From Halomonas alkalicola (GTDB taxonomy: Bacteria > Pseudomonadota > Gammaproteobacteria > Pseudomonadales > Halomonadaceae), in the NCBI RefSeq assembly GCF_030704205.1, contig NZ_CP131913.1, forward strand, positions 1,736,001 through 1,800,000: a stretch of 64,000 nt of DNA. The letters are read 5' to 3'. Of this stretch, positions 44,057-52,118 are shown piece by piece (the first letter of the stretch is position 1; every line of letters starts with the position of its first letter). The notes under the pieces were generated by a model, which ran no database searches, was not told the DNA's origin, and worked only from the letters and a program-made list of their open reading frames with translations. The translations under genes and the position numbers were made by a program.

Positions 44057-44251
44057 CTACCGCCGACTTATGTCCTGGGACGTTGTATCGGCGAGCTGCC
44101 GAGCCGGAGCATCCTCACCCATCAGCACGGGCTGGCCGTCTTGCCAGATCACGGCGTAATGGCCAAGGCGCCGCTTGCGTTCAAGCTCTCGAGAAACGCA
44201 CTCTCGAAGGCTTTCCAGCATTTCCTGGGTATCTGGTGATGGCTGCTTCAT
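44057..44251 (-). CDS. Small unknown protein at the end of the RM operon
   Basis: A 64-residue protein starting MKQPSPDTQEMLESLRECVS at 44251, about 50 bases after the metalloprotease stop. It is rich in charged residues and forms one amphipathic helix (LRECVSRELERKRRLGHYAV) followed by a short strand pattern (IWQDGQPVLMGEDAP). No family is recognised. A further Met at 44311 would overlap the upstream gene. It is probably the last gene of the long operon that begins at 55414. Confidence 0.55.
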   Translation of the reverse strand: MKQPSPDTQEMLESLRECVSRELERKRRLGHYAVIWQDGQPVLMGEDAPARQLADTTSQDISRR

Positions 44252-44303
44252 GGCAAGGCCTCGTTTCCGGGTTAGAGAGCCGGCAAGGGGCGGTCCTTGC
44301 CCC

Positions 44304-45074
44304 TCACTCATTCAACAGCAGCTCCGACATCCCATCCAGCCGGTGCTTCACGGCCTCCCAGCGCGGCATGGCGTAGCCGAGCAGGTCGTAGAAGCGCTGG
44401 CTGTGGTTGTGCTCTTCCAGGTGACAGAGCTCATGGAGGATGACGTAGTCGATGCACTCGGTGGGTGCCTTCACCAGGTGCGGATTGAGCAAGATGCTGC
44501 CCCCGGGGGAGCAGCTGCCCCACTGGGTCTTCATCTCCAGCAGCCGCCACTCGGGTCGCTCCTGCAGCCAGCGTAGCCGCTCTGCGACGTGATTCAGGCG
44601 CCGCTGGAAGACGTCATTGGCACGCTGCCGGTACCAGGCACGCAGTTCACTCCTGACCCTCTCCCGGGCCAGGTCAGCGCCCGTCACGCGGATCTGCCCG
44701 CGCAGCAGCTTAACGTGGCGCTCTTCCTCGCTGGGCACGCACTTGAGCACATAGTGACGGCCCAGGTAGAAGAGTGTCTCGCCGCTGACATAGTCGCGCG
44801 GCAGCACGTGACGCTGACGCTCATGAATGGCATCCAGGTGCTCTACCACCCAGCGGGCACGCTTGAGCAGGGCTCTCTTGGCCTCGGCAAGCGAGGTACC
44901 GCTGGGCGTCTGCACCTCGACCTCGCCGTTGGGGTGCACGTGAATCACCGCCTTGCGGGGCCTAGGCGTTGCCGCGGTATCCAGCTGGGTCCAGTAAAAA
45001 GGTAGCGACCGCGCTCCATAGCGCACGGCGTGCTGCGCCTGCTCATGGCCGTTTGCATGGTGGATCTCGCTCAT
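44304..45074 (-). CDS. YgjP-like (DUF45/M48) metal-dependent hydrolase
   Basis: A 256-residue zinc-metallopeptidase-like protein. The HExxH motif with its downstream ligands is VILHELCHLEEHNHSQRFYD, preceded by KTQWGSCSPGGSILLNPHLV, the typical YgjP/WSS1-like element. Relatives are often encoded immediately downstream of type I restriction genes, where their role is unclear. Here the start overlaps the hsdR stop by ATGA, so the protein is made together with HsdR. An action on the RM complex or on DNA-protein adducts is conceivable but not shown. Confidence 0.85.
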   Translation of the reverse strand: MSEIHHANGHEQAQHAVRYGARSLPFYWTQLDTAATPRPRKAVIHVHPNGEVEVQTPSGTSLAEAKRALLKRARWVVEHLDAIHERQRHVLPRDYVSGETLFYLGRHYVLKCVPSEEERHVKLLRGQIRVTGADLARERVRSELRAWYRQRANDVFQRRLNHVAERLRWLQERPEWRLLEMKTQWGSCSPGGSILLNPHLVKAPTECIDYVILHELCHLEEHNHSQRFYDLLGYAMPRWEAVKHRLDGMSELLLNE

Positions 45075-48000
45075 CCGCGCTGCCGCCCTACCCGCACGAT
45101 TTGGATCACGTCATCGATGATTGCCTTGGCCTGCTCCAGGCCGAAGCGCTTGAACAGCGAAGGAAGCAGCTCCCTTCTGATCCCTGCCTCGATGTCCTGG
45201 GGGTTGAGAGTGTTCATGGCCACCTGCTGGTCGACCAGGGCATCGATGGCCAGCGCTTCATCTACCAGCGCCTGATGCTCCTCCTCCGGCATGGTCTCGA
45301 ACGCGATTTCGCCCAGCTGCAGTCGGAACACGCCGTAGTAGGCCCGAGCATGGGCGTTGTCCTTGAGAGCGGCGGGAATGCTTGGCAGGTTGCGCTCGCG
45401 CACCTGCTCCTCGACCTCCTTGAGCAGGGCATACTGCTTGCCCGGGAAATCGAAGAGCGCATCGGCCTCCTGGATCGCCTGGCGCAGCAGCTCGGAGAAT
45501 ACCTTCTGGGCGTAGGGGTCATCCCCCAGCTCCTGCTCGATGGTCTTCTTGGTGCGGGTGCGGATGCGGTCGGCCTCGTTGCGGGCCTTCTCGTCGCTCC
45601 ACTCCTCTTCCGGCTGCTGGCCCAGCTGCTCGACGGCATAGAGGCCGGGACCGCTGCGCACTTCAAGGCCGGTCACGTCGCTGTCCACCAGCTTGCGGAT
45701 CTGCTTCTCGTAGGTGGAGTAGTCGACCGTCTCCTGGGCGTCCTGGCGAGCGATCTGGCGCAGCTTGACGAACCAGCGCAGGTCGCGCTTGTAGGCGCTG
45801 ACGGTGGCCTCGGAAAACGACTTGTCCTGGAAGAAGCTCTGCGACGACAGGGCGAGCTTCAGGCACATGCCGAACTCGGTCAGCGCCGCGTAGAAGTCCT
45901 CGCGTAGCGCCTGGCGCACGTCGACGTCATGCCCGTCCTCGTCCTGCTCGTAGTGGGGCATCAGCACGCGCCGGAACGCCTCCTGATCGGCGGTGTTCTC
46001 GACCTCGGCGAAAAAGCGCCACAGCCGCTCGTGCAGACCGGGCAGGCGCTTATATTCGGTGTCGACGTTATGGTAGAGGCCCTCGATATCCTCGATGTCG
46101 TAGCCGCCCTGGGTCTGCTCTTCCAGGTCCTGGTAGTCCTGAATGGCGGTATCCAGCTCCTTGAGGATGCCACGGTAGTCGACCAGCAGCCCGAAGGGCT
46201 TCTCCTCGTGCAGCCGGTTCACCCGGGCAATGGCCTGGATCAGGTTGTGCCCCTTGAGCGGCTTGTCAATGTAGAGCACCCCGTTGCGGGGCTCGTCGAA
46301 GCCGGTCAGCAGCTTGTCGACCACGATCAGCAGGTCGGGCTCGCCATCGGCGCCGAACTCCTCGATGGCCTTGCGCTCATAGGCCTCGGCATCACCGGGG
46401 ACGTTAGCCTTCCACCACTGCTGCACCTCGGGCAGCGTGGCCTCATCGATACTCTCGTGCCCCTCACGGGTATCCGGCGAGGAGATCACGACCCGGGAGG
46501 TCACCTTGCCGATCTCATCCAGCTCCTGCTTGTAGCGAATCGCCGAGAGCTTGCTGTCGCAGGCCAGCTGGGCCTTGAGGCCGTTTCGGTACTGCTTGAT
46601 ATGCCGCTCGAAATGCAGCGAGATGTCCCAGGCAATCAGCTGGATACGTCGCTTCGCGCCGTAGATGGCACCCCGCTTGGCGTACTTTTTCTTGAGGTCC
46701 GCCTTCTGCTCGTCGGAGAGCCCCAGGGTGATCTTGTCAAACCAGGCATCGATGGAAGCCTCGTTGATATCCAGCTCGGGGCGGCGCTCCTCGTAGAGCA
46801 GCGGCGTGACGGTGCCGTCATCCACCGCCTTGCGCATGGTGTAGGCGTGCACGATGGGGCCGAAGCGCTCCGCCGTGGTGGTCTTGTCGCGCTTGATCAG
46901 CGGCGTGCCGGTGAAGGCGATGAACGAGGCCCCCGGCAGGGCGTTGCGCATGCGCACATGGTTCTCGCCGCCGTGGCTGCGGTGCCCTTCATCCACCAGC
47001 ACCAGGAAATTCTCGCTGGGGTTGTAGCACTCCGGGTGCTTCACCGCCGAGCGGAACTTGTCGATCAGGGTAAACAGCACGCGCTGGTTGCCCTGGCCGA
47101 TCTCCCGGGCCAGCTCGCGCCCGCTGCTGGCCCGCGCCCGGTTGGCGATCTGCCCGCCCCCTACGCTCTGCAGGCCCAGAGCGCCGCCCTCGGCGAAGGT
47201 ATTGGAGAGCTGCTTCTCCAGGTCGACCCGGTCGGTGACCACCAGCACTCGGCACGCCTTGAGCGCCTGATGCAGAATCAGCGCCTGGCTGAGGAACACC
47301 ATGGTGAACGACTTCCCCGAGCCGGTGGTATGCCACACTACCCCGCCCTGGCGGCTGCCGTCCGGCGAGAACTGGGTGATCTGCTCGATCAGCGCCTCGA
47401 TGGCGAAGAACTGCGGATAACGAGCGACGATCTTCTTGCCCTTGCTGAACAGCAGGTAGAAGCGAATGACCTTCAGCAGCCTGTCGGGGCGCAGCAGGCT
47501 GATCAGCATGCGGTCCTGCTCGGTGGGGAGCACTGGCTTGCTCCATAGCGCCTCGAAGTGCGCGCGCACGCTGGGGGGCTTGTCGTCGAACAGCGCCTGC
47601 CGAGTGGTTTCCGGTAGCGGCTGATTCTTGAGGCGTTCGAACGTCACCTCCGGGATCTGCTCCTCTACCCAGCGCATCCAGAACTTGGCCGGGGTGCCAG
47701 TGGTGGCGTAGCGTCCGTCGGTCAGGCTGATTGCCATCACCAGTTGGCTGTAGGCGAACAGCAGGGGAATCTCGTCGACCTTCTGGTTACGAAGGGTCTG
47801 GCTGACCCCCTCGTCGATCATCGACTTGTTGGGGTTGCCGGAGGCCGCCTGCTTGGCCTCGATCACCACCACCGGAATACCGTTGAGAAAGCCCACCAGG
47901 TCGGGGCGCCGCGTATGGGTGCCGTGGACCGACAACACCTCGAATTCCTCGGTGATCTGGAAGTCGTTGACCTCGACGTCTTGCCAGTTCACCAGCGGCA

Positions 48001-48364
48001 CCGTGACCGCATGTTTCTGGCCGTTGGGCATGAACTCGGTGATGGTCACGCCCAGGGTCAGGCGCTCGTGCAGGCGCTGGTTGGCCACCATCAGACCCTC
48101 GCCCAGACCCAGCGACAGCACCCCGTTGACCACCTGCTGCACGCCATCCGCGGAGAGCGGGTAGCACTCGCCGCGGTACTCGAAGCGGTGTTGCCGAAGG
48201 TACGCCTCCAGCAGCGGCTTGAGCACCACCTCTCGGTTGGAGCGCCGGAGCTCGCCAACCTGGGCGGGCGGCAGGTAGCTCCAGCCGGCATTGATCAGCG
48301 TGGCCAGCGCGGGAATATGCGAGGCGTAGAGCTCGGTGGTGTTGGGGGTGAGGCGAGCGGTCAT
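45071..48364 (-). CDS. hsdR: Type I restriction enzyme R subunit
   Basis: A 1,097-residue motor-nuclease. The nuclease domain has the PD-ExK pattern (RRPDLVGFLNGIPVVVIEAK, about residues 154-173). The helicase core shows Walker A WHTTGSGKSFTMVFLSQALI, DExH-like LVLVDEGHRSHGG and ITFTGTPL-type motif III (SFIAFTGTPLIKRDK), then DKLLTGFDEPRNGVLYIDKP and QAIARVNRLHEEK. The C-terminal third is helical and contacts HsdM in known enzymes. All key residues look present, so cleavage should be possible. It starts 8 bases after the PIN-domain gene stop, within the long RM operon. Confidence 0.94.
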   Translation of the reverse strand: MTARLTPNTTELYASHIPALATLINAGWSYLPPAQVGELRRSNREVVLKPLLEAYLRQHRFEYRGECYPLSADGVQQVVNGVLSLGLGEGLMVANQRLHERLTLGVTITEFMPNGQKHAVTVPLVNWQDVEVNDFQITEEFEVLSVHGTHTRRPDLVGFLNGIPVVVIEAKQAASGNPNKSMIDEGVSQTLRNQKVDEIPLLFAYSQLVMAISLTDGRYATTGTPAKFWMRWVEEQIPEVTFERLKNQPLPETTRQALFDDKPPSVRAHFEALWSKPVLPTEQDRMLISLLRPDRLLKVIRFYLLFSKGKKIVARYPQFFAIEALIEQITQFSPDGSRQGGVVWHTTGSGKSFTMVFLSQALILHQALKACRVLVVTDRVDLEKQLSNTFAEGGALGLQSVGGGQIANRARASSGRELAREIGQGNQRVLFTLIDKFRSAVKHPECYNPSENFLVLVDEGHRSHGGENHVRMRNALPGASFIAFTGTPLIKRDKTTTAERFGPIVHAYTMRKAVDDGTVTPLLYEERRPELDINEASIDAWFDKITLGLSDEQKADLKKKYAKRGAIYGAKRRIQLIAWDISLHFERHIKQYRNGLKAQLACDSKLSAIRYKQELDEIGKVTSRVVISSPDTREGHESIDEATLPEVQQWWKANVPGDAEAYERKAIEEFGADGEPDLLIVVDKLLTGFDEPRNGVLYIDKPLKGHNLIQAIARVNRLHEEKPFGLLVDYRGILKELDTAIQDYQDLEEQTQGGYDIEDIEGLYHNVDTEYKRLPGLHERLWRFFAEVENTADQEAFRRVLMPHYEQDEDGHDVDVRQALREDFYAALTEFGMCLKLALSSQSFFQDKSFSEATVSAYKRDLRWFVKLRQIARQDAQETVDYSTYEKQIRKLVDSDVTGLEVRSGPGLYAVEQLGQQPEEEWSDEKARNEADRIRTRTKKTIEQELGDDPYAQKVFSELLRQAIQEADALFDFPGKQYALLKEVEEQVRERNLPSIPAALKDNAHARAYYGVFRLQLGEIAFETMPEEEHQALVDEALAIDALVDQQVAMNTLNPQDIEAGIRRELLPSLFKRFGLEQAKAIIDDVIQIVRVGRQRG

Positions 48365-48372
48365 GGCATCCC

Positions 48373-48858
48373 TTATGGCCGATGGTGGTAGCAGGCAAGG
48401 TCGCTATCCAGCGACCAGATGAAGACTTCCGACATGGCAAAGCGCCGGCAGCATTTTTCATACTCGGCAATGATGCTCAGGTCACCGAAACTGGTGCCCT
48501 CGCCGGTACGGGTTGGCGACTTGTTCTGACCGGCCAGGTCGGGGAAACGGTCCAGCCAGGTCGTCACCTCCTGGATGCTGGGGAACTCACTCGGCTGCCA
48601 GGGCGGGTTGTCCTCGGTGAAGGAGGCGCGGACCATGTCGCAGAAACGCGCGGCGGTCTCCCGGCGCTTGGTGCCGTTACCGTTCTGGGCGATATGGTTG
48701 CCCGTCTCCATCATGGTCGCCATGGGCATAATGAGGGTCGCCCCCAAGTCGACATACTGGAGGTAGTCCGCCGTCACTTCCGCCATCTGTTGATTGCGGC
48801 CAGGCACATTGAGCAGGTTGAGTAGCACGCAGGTATCGATCAGGCAGACGCAGCTCAC
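48373..48858 (-). CDS. PIN-domain protein paired with an AAA ATPase
   Basis: A 161-residue protein starting at GTG 48858, which overlaps the ATPase stop (GTGA) and lies 6 bases behind GGAGG. The PIN-like acidic residues are placed as expected: CLIDTCVLLNLLNVPG (first Asp), MATMMETGNHIAQNG (Glu), GTSFGDLSIIAEYEKC (Asp) and IWSLDSDLACYHHRP (last Asp pair). PIN domains are Mg-dependent RNases or DNases. The tight coupling to the ATPase suggests an ATPase-controlled nuclease, perhaps an abortive-infection device carried inside the RM operon. That role is inference; no antitoxin gene is seen. Confidence 0.75.
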   Translation of the reverse strand: MSCVCLIDTCVLLNLLNVPGRNQQMAEVTADYLQYVDLGATLIMPMATMMETGNHIAQNGNGTKRRETAARFCDMVRASFTEDNPPWQPSEFPSIQEVTTWLDRFPDLAGQNKSPTRTGEGTSFGDLSIIAEYEKCCRRFAMSEVFIWSLDSDLACYHHRP

Positions 48859-50150
48859 GACTCGCCTCCCTGCATCCTGGCCAGCCAATCCAGCGCCTTG
48901 GCCTTCTTCTGTTCGGGCGATACCGGAGATTTCACGAAGCGATCGACCACGCCGCGGGTCACGAGCTCGCCCAGCGGCCCCTGGGCCACCAGGCCGGGGT
49001 AGTCGTCCAGATCGGCCAGCCGCACCAGGCGGCTGTCGCCCTCTTCCGGGTCGCGGTAGCAGAACACCACGTCGCCCAACGAGGCGTCAGGCAGTGCATC
49101 CATCAGCGCCGGGTTGTGGGTGGAGAGCAGCAGGCGCAGGTGGCGCTGCTCCGCCAGCCGCCGCATGGTCTCCATCAGCTGAAAGGCCCGCGAGGGGTGG
49201 ATGCCGTTATCGACCTCCTCGATGACCACGGCGGCCCCCTCCGGGGCGGAGAGCATCGCGGCGGCGATGGCCAGCACCCGCAGGGTGCCATCGGAGAGCA
49301 GCTCCACCGACCACTCCCGCTCCTGATGGCCGAAGCTCTCGACGAGGGAGAGCGCCACGCGCCCCTTGCGGTCTTCGAAAAAGCGCACATCGGTCACGTT
49401 CTGCTCGGGCAGACTCTTGATGAAATCGAGAATCCGCGGCCGGTTCTCCTCGGTCTGCCAGAGCTGATAGAGAACCCCCGAGAGATTGGCACCGTCACCG
49501 CGCAACGTGCGATCCGGGTGGCTGTCGTCACGCATCAGCGCGGGCACCGGGTCGAGAAACAGCGTGGCCACCAGCTGGTCCTGAAACGCCTGGGTAGTGG
49601 CCGGGATCACATGGCGCGCCTTGTCATGCCCCTCCTGAAACATCGCCGAGCTGGCGAGCTGGCACATCACGGCGATCTGGTCGGTGCAGGTCACCTGTGG
49701 CTTGCGCCCGCCGCGTGCGAAGTTGTTGTAGGCCACGCGAATATCGGCACTGAGCCCCTGGGATACCTGCTCCACCTGGTAGAGAGGAAAAGCCTCGCTG
49801 GGCGAGCTGATGCTTTCCTGGGTGATATGCAGCTCGCCGTCGCGCCGAGCGATCGCGATGTCGAACTGGTGCCAGTCGCTATCGTCCCGACGACAGCCTA
49901 GCCCAAAGGTATCGGCACCGAGATAGCCCAGGTCGCGCACCTGGCCGCGCAGGATCTCCTCGGAGTCGTCCACCCGATGCTTGAGCACCGAAAGCTTCTG
50001 CCCCTGCCCCAGCCAGCAGAGGAATCGGAACGCTTCGATGGCGTTGCTCTTGCCCGAGGCATTGGCCCCGATCAGCAGCGTAAGGGGTGCCAGCGGCAGC
50101 GACTGCCGCCGGTAGCTCTTGAAGTGGTCGATCAGGATGCGCGTCAGCAT
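48855..50150 (-). CDS. AAA family ATPase (AAA_21/SMC-like), partner of the PIN protein
   Basis: A 431-residue ABC/SMC-like ATPase: MLTRILIDHFKSYRRQSLPL, Walker A TLLIGANASGKSNAIEAFRF, signature-like ELLSDGTLRVLAIAAAML, Walker B AAVVIEEVDNGIHPSRAFQL and the switch His in LRLLLSTHNPALMDALPDAS. No Toprim domain is fused at the C-terminus, unlike OLD nucleases; the C-terminus ends LDWLARMQGGES. It overlaps hsdS upstream and the PIN gene downstream. ATPases of this fold sense phage or DNA-end signals in several defence systems (PARIS, Gabija, retron PtuA). Here the effector is presumably the PIN protein. Confidence 0.82.
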   Translation of the reverse strand: MLTRILIDHFKSYRRQSLPLAPLTLLIGANASGKSNAIEAFRFLCWLGQGQKLSVLKHRVDDSEEILRGQVRDLGYLGADTFGLGCRRDDSDWHQFDIAIARRDGELHITQESISSPSEAFPLYQVEQVSQGLSADIRVAYNNFARGGRKPQVTCTDQIAVMCQLASSAMFQEGHDKARHVIPATTQAFQDQLVATLFLDPVPALMRDDSHPDRTLRGDGANLSGVLYQLWQTEENRPRILDFIKSLPEQNVTDVRFFEDRKGRVALSLVESFGHQEREWSVELLSDGTLRVLAIAAAMLSAPEGAAVVIEEVDNGIHPSRAFQLMETMRRLAEQRHLRLLLSTHNPALMDALPDASLGDVVFCYRDPEEGDSRLVRLADLDDYPGLVAQGPLGELVTRGVVDRFVKSPVSPEQKKAKALDWLARMQGGES

Positions 50151-51319
50151 GCGGCCTCCTCGGTGGGAACGGTCGCCTCCACCTTGACCCGCCGCTTGCC
50201 GGTGAGCAACTGCTGCATCAGGGCCCTTTTCTCCTGGCGCAGGCAGTCGAGGCGGCGCTGCTGGGCTTCGATTTCCGCATCTGCTTGGGAGAGCACTTTG
50301 GCGATGGCCTTTTGCTCATCGACCTCTGGAACCGCCACCTTAATTTCTGAGAAATGCCTATACTTCAAGTTCCATGTATCTGAAACAAGGCCTTGAGAGT
50401 GGCGATAGAACTCATGAATCACCCGAGGGAACTTGAAAAGATAAGAAAAAAACAAGCCATCAGCTTCGTGACCTGGGGTTACTACCGTATAGGCTGGACT
50501 AACAAGCCCCTCTTTATCTGACAGGCCAGACACCCCTTGCCACATCCGCATTGTGTTATATCCAATATCACCTATACAAAGCCGCTTATATTTCCCCTTG
50601 TCTTCACTGGACGTATCTCGTCTAGCAAGTTCGCCGCGATCAATGACACCAGAGCCTCCAGTGATGGCAAGCAAGGGTAGCTCATCCCGACCGGTTTCGT
50701 TTCTCTCGCTAAACAGATCCCCCAATCTTTCTTCTCGCCAACGTCCTTCAGCCCCAGGAAGCCGACGCTTACCAGTAAGCAGATGCTGCATCAGGGCGCG
50801 TTTTTGCTTTCTACTGGATTCGAGCATGCGCTCAGAAACACCAATAACTTCATCCCAAGATGATATGATTTTTGCAATTCTTATTTGCTCGCTGACAGGT
50901 GGCGCAAGAACATCAGCATTGAGTATGTCAACTCTTGATATTCCTGGTATTAGACCCGCGGCTGCACCCTCATAAGAGCCCACCTTAGAGGAAACCAAAA
51001 AATATAAATAGTTACTATCAAAACCTCTTGCCTTTATAGACATCAACTGCCGGCTAATGGCATACCGCCTGTCGGCCCTAACAATTCTTCCAGTCCCAGA
51101 CCCTTTAACCGTTACAAGAACATCGCCCTCTTCACAGAATTTATTAGCAAAATCCGTGAACTTTGATGAAATAATCTTGCCTCCATCAAAATCTGCTGGC
51201 CCAGTAAGATAAGGCTCCCCCGCTCCTTCCTCATTCACATACTGAGCCTCAACGTGCTGACCTGAAACCAGCTCAATGCCCTCAGCCAGCTTGGTTAATT
51301 TCCACCCCTCAGGAATCAT
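50144..51319 (-). CDS. hsdS: Type I restriction enzyme specificity subunit
   Basis: A 391-residue S subunit with two target-recognition domains (TRDs). TRD1 covers about residues 1-150 (GEPYLTGPADFDGGKIISSK) and TRD2 about 200-350 (LCIGDIGYNTMRMWQGVSGL). Each is followed by a conserved helix, the first with QKRALMQHLLTGKRRLPG and the second with EKRALMQQLLTGKRRVKV. The two helices form the spacer that sets the distance between half-sites. The TRD DNA is clearly more AT-rich than the rest of the operon, suggesting TRD exchange. It is overlapped by fic upstream and the ATPase gene downstream. Confidence 0.9.
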   Translation of the reverse strand: MIPEGWKLTKLAEGIELVSGQHVEAQYVNEEGAGEPYLTGPADFDGGKIISSKFTDFANKFCEEGDVLVTVKGSGTGRIVRADRRYAISRQLMSIKARGFDSNYLYFLVSSKVGSYEGAAAGLIPGISRVDILNADVLAPPVSEQIRIAKIISSWDEVIGVSERMLESSRKQKRALMQHLLTGKRRLPGAEGRWREERLGDLFSERNETGRDELPLLAITGGSGVIDRGELARRDTSSEDKGKYKRLCIGDIGYNTMRMWQGVSGLSDKEGLVSPAYTVVTPGHEADGLFFSYLFKFPRVIHEFYRHSQGLVSDTWNLKYRHFSEIKVAVPEVDEQKAIAKVLSQADAEIEAQQRRLDCLRQEKRALMQQLLTGKRRVKVEATVPTEEAAC

Positions 51320-52118
51320 CCTCCACCTCCTTGTTCTGTGCCTGCTGGGACTGCTGCAGCGGCTGCTCCATTTCTTTCTCGATTCCTAACGCCCACCAAT
51401 AGGGCTGGAAGCTGCGCTCCACGCTATCGCTTAGCAGCTCGATAAAGGGCCCGTAGTCGCCGCTGCAGTGGGCGGTATCCAGGGCTTCGTAGTAGGCCAG
51501 GCGCTGCTCGACCTGGATCAATGCCGCCGGGAAGCCGGCCTTCATCAGCTCCAGGTTCATCAGCAGCCGCGAGGTGCGACCGTTGCCGTCCACAAAGGGG
51601 GGGATCTTCACGAACTCGCCGTGCACGCGGGCGGCGCGCTCGACCGGGTGCAGCTGGTTGGCTTCATCACGGTACCAGGCAACAAAATCGCTCATGGCCT
51701 GGGGCACGATATGTGCTTCCGGCGGCCGATGGTCGGCCCCCGAGATCATCACGTTGACCTGGCGGTAGACCCCGGCATGCTCGTCGTCGATGTTCTTCAA
51801 CACCAGCTGGTGCAGCGACTTGATCAGCCATTCTGAAAGCGGCTCGTTCTGACTGACCAGATCCTCCACCATCAGGATCGCTTCCCGGTGGTTGATCGCC
51901 TCGAAGTGCTCGCGCAGGGTCTTGCCGCCCACGGTGATGCCTTCCAGGGCGACCTTGGTCTCCTTGAGGGTCAGCGTGTTTCCCTCGATGGCGTTGCTGT
52001 GATAGGTCCACTGCAGCACCAGGGAGTCGTGGAGATTCTCCACCACCTGGCGCGGTAGCGGCCGGTGCCGGTCCAGCTGCGCCTTCAGCCAGTCCAGATG
52101 GGCGAAACGTTTACTCAT
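51309..52118 (-). CDS. Fic domain protein with a substituted catalytic His
   Basis: A 269-residue Fic protein. The N-terminal inhibitory helix is TYHSNAIEGNTLTL, with the S/TxxxE(G/N) motif of class II Fic proteins. The core motif reads VKIPPFVDGNGRTSRLLMNL; the normal form is HPFxDGNGRxxR, so the catalytic His is Pro here (codon CCC). Without it, AMP transfer should be abolished or severely reduced. The rest of the fold and the phosphate-binding DGNGR are kept. The start at 52118 follows GGGGAAGGTG; a GTG at 52124 is possible. It lies between the DUF1016 nuclease gene and hsdS, a known RM-accessory position. Confidence 0.85.
   Translation of the reverse strand: MSKRFAHLDWLKAQLDRHRPLPRQVVENLHDSLVLQWTYHSNAIEGNTLTLKETKVALEGITVGGKTLREHFEAINHREAILMVEDLVSQNEPLSEWLIKSLHQLVLKNIDDEHAGVYRQVNVMISGADHRPPEAHIVPQAMSDFVAWYRDEANQLHPVERAARVHGEFVKIPPFVDGNGRTSRLLMNLELMKAGFPAALIQVEQRLAYYEALDTAHCSGDYGPFIELLSDSVERSFQPYWWALGIEKEMEQPLQQSQQAQNKEVEDDS

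Noticed and set aside
44304..45074. Toxin of an RM-linked addiction module
   Set aside because: The protein is a YgjP-like metallopeptidase with HELCH; no antitoxin partner or toxin fold is apparent.
45929..47548. A 539-codon plus-strand frame opposite hsdR
   Set aside because: It lies wholly antisense to the helicase core of HsdR, is low in complexity (Leu/Val/Gly/His-rich) and lacks any motif.
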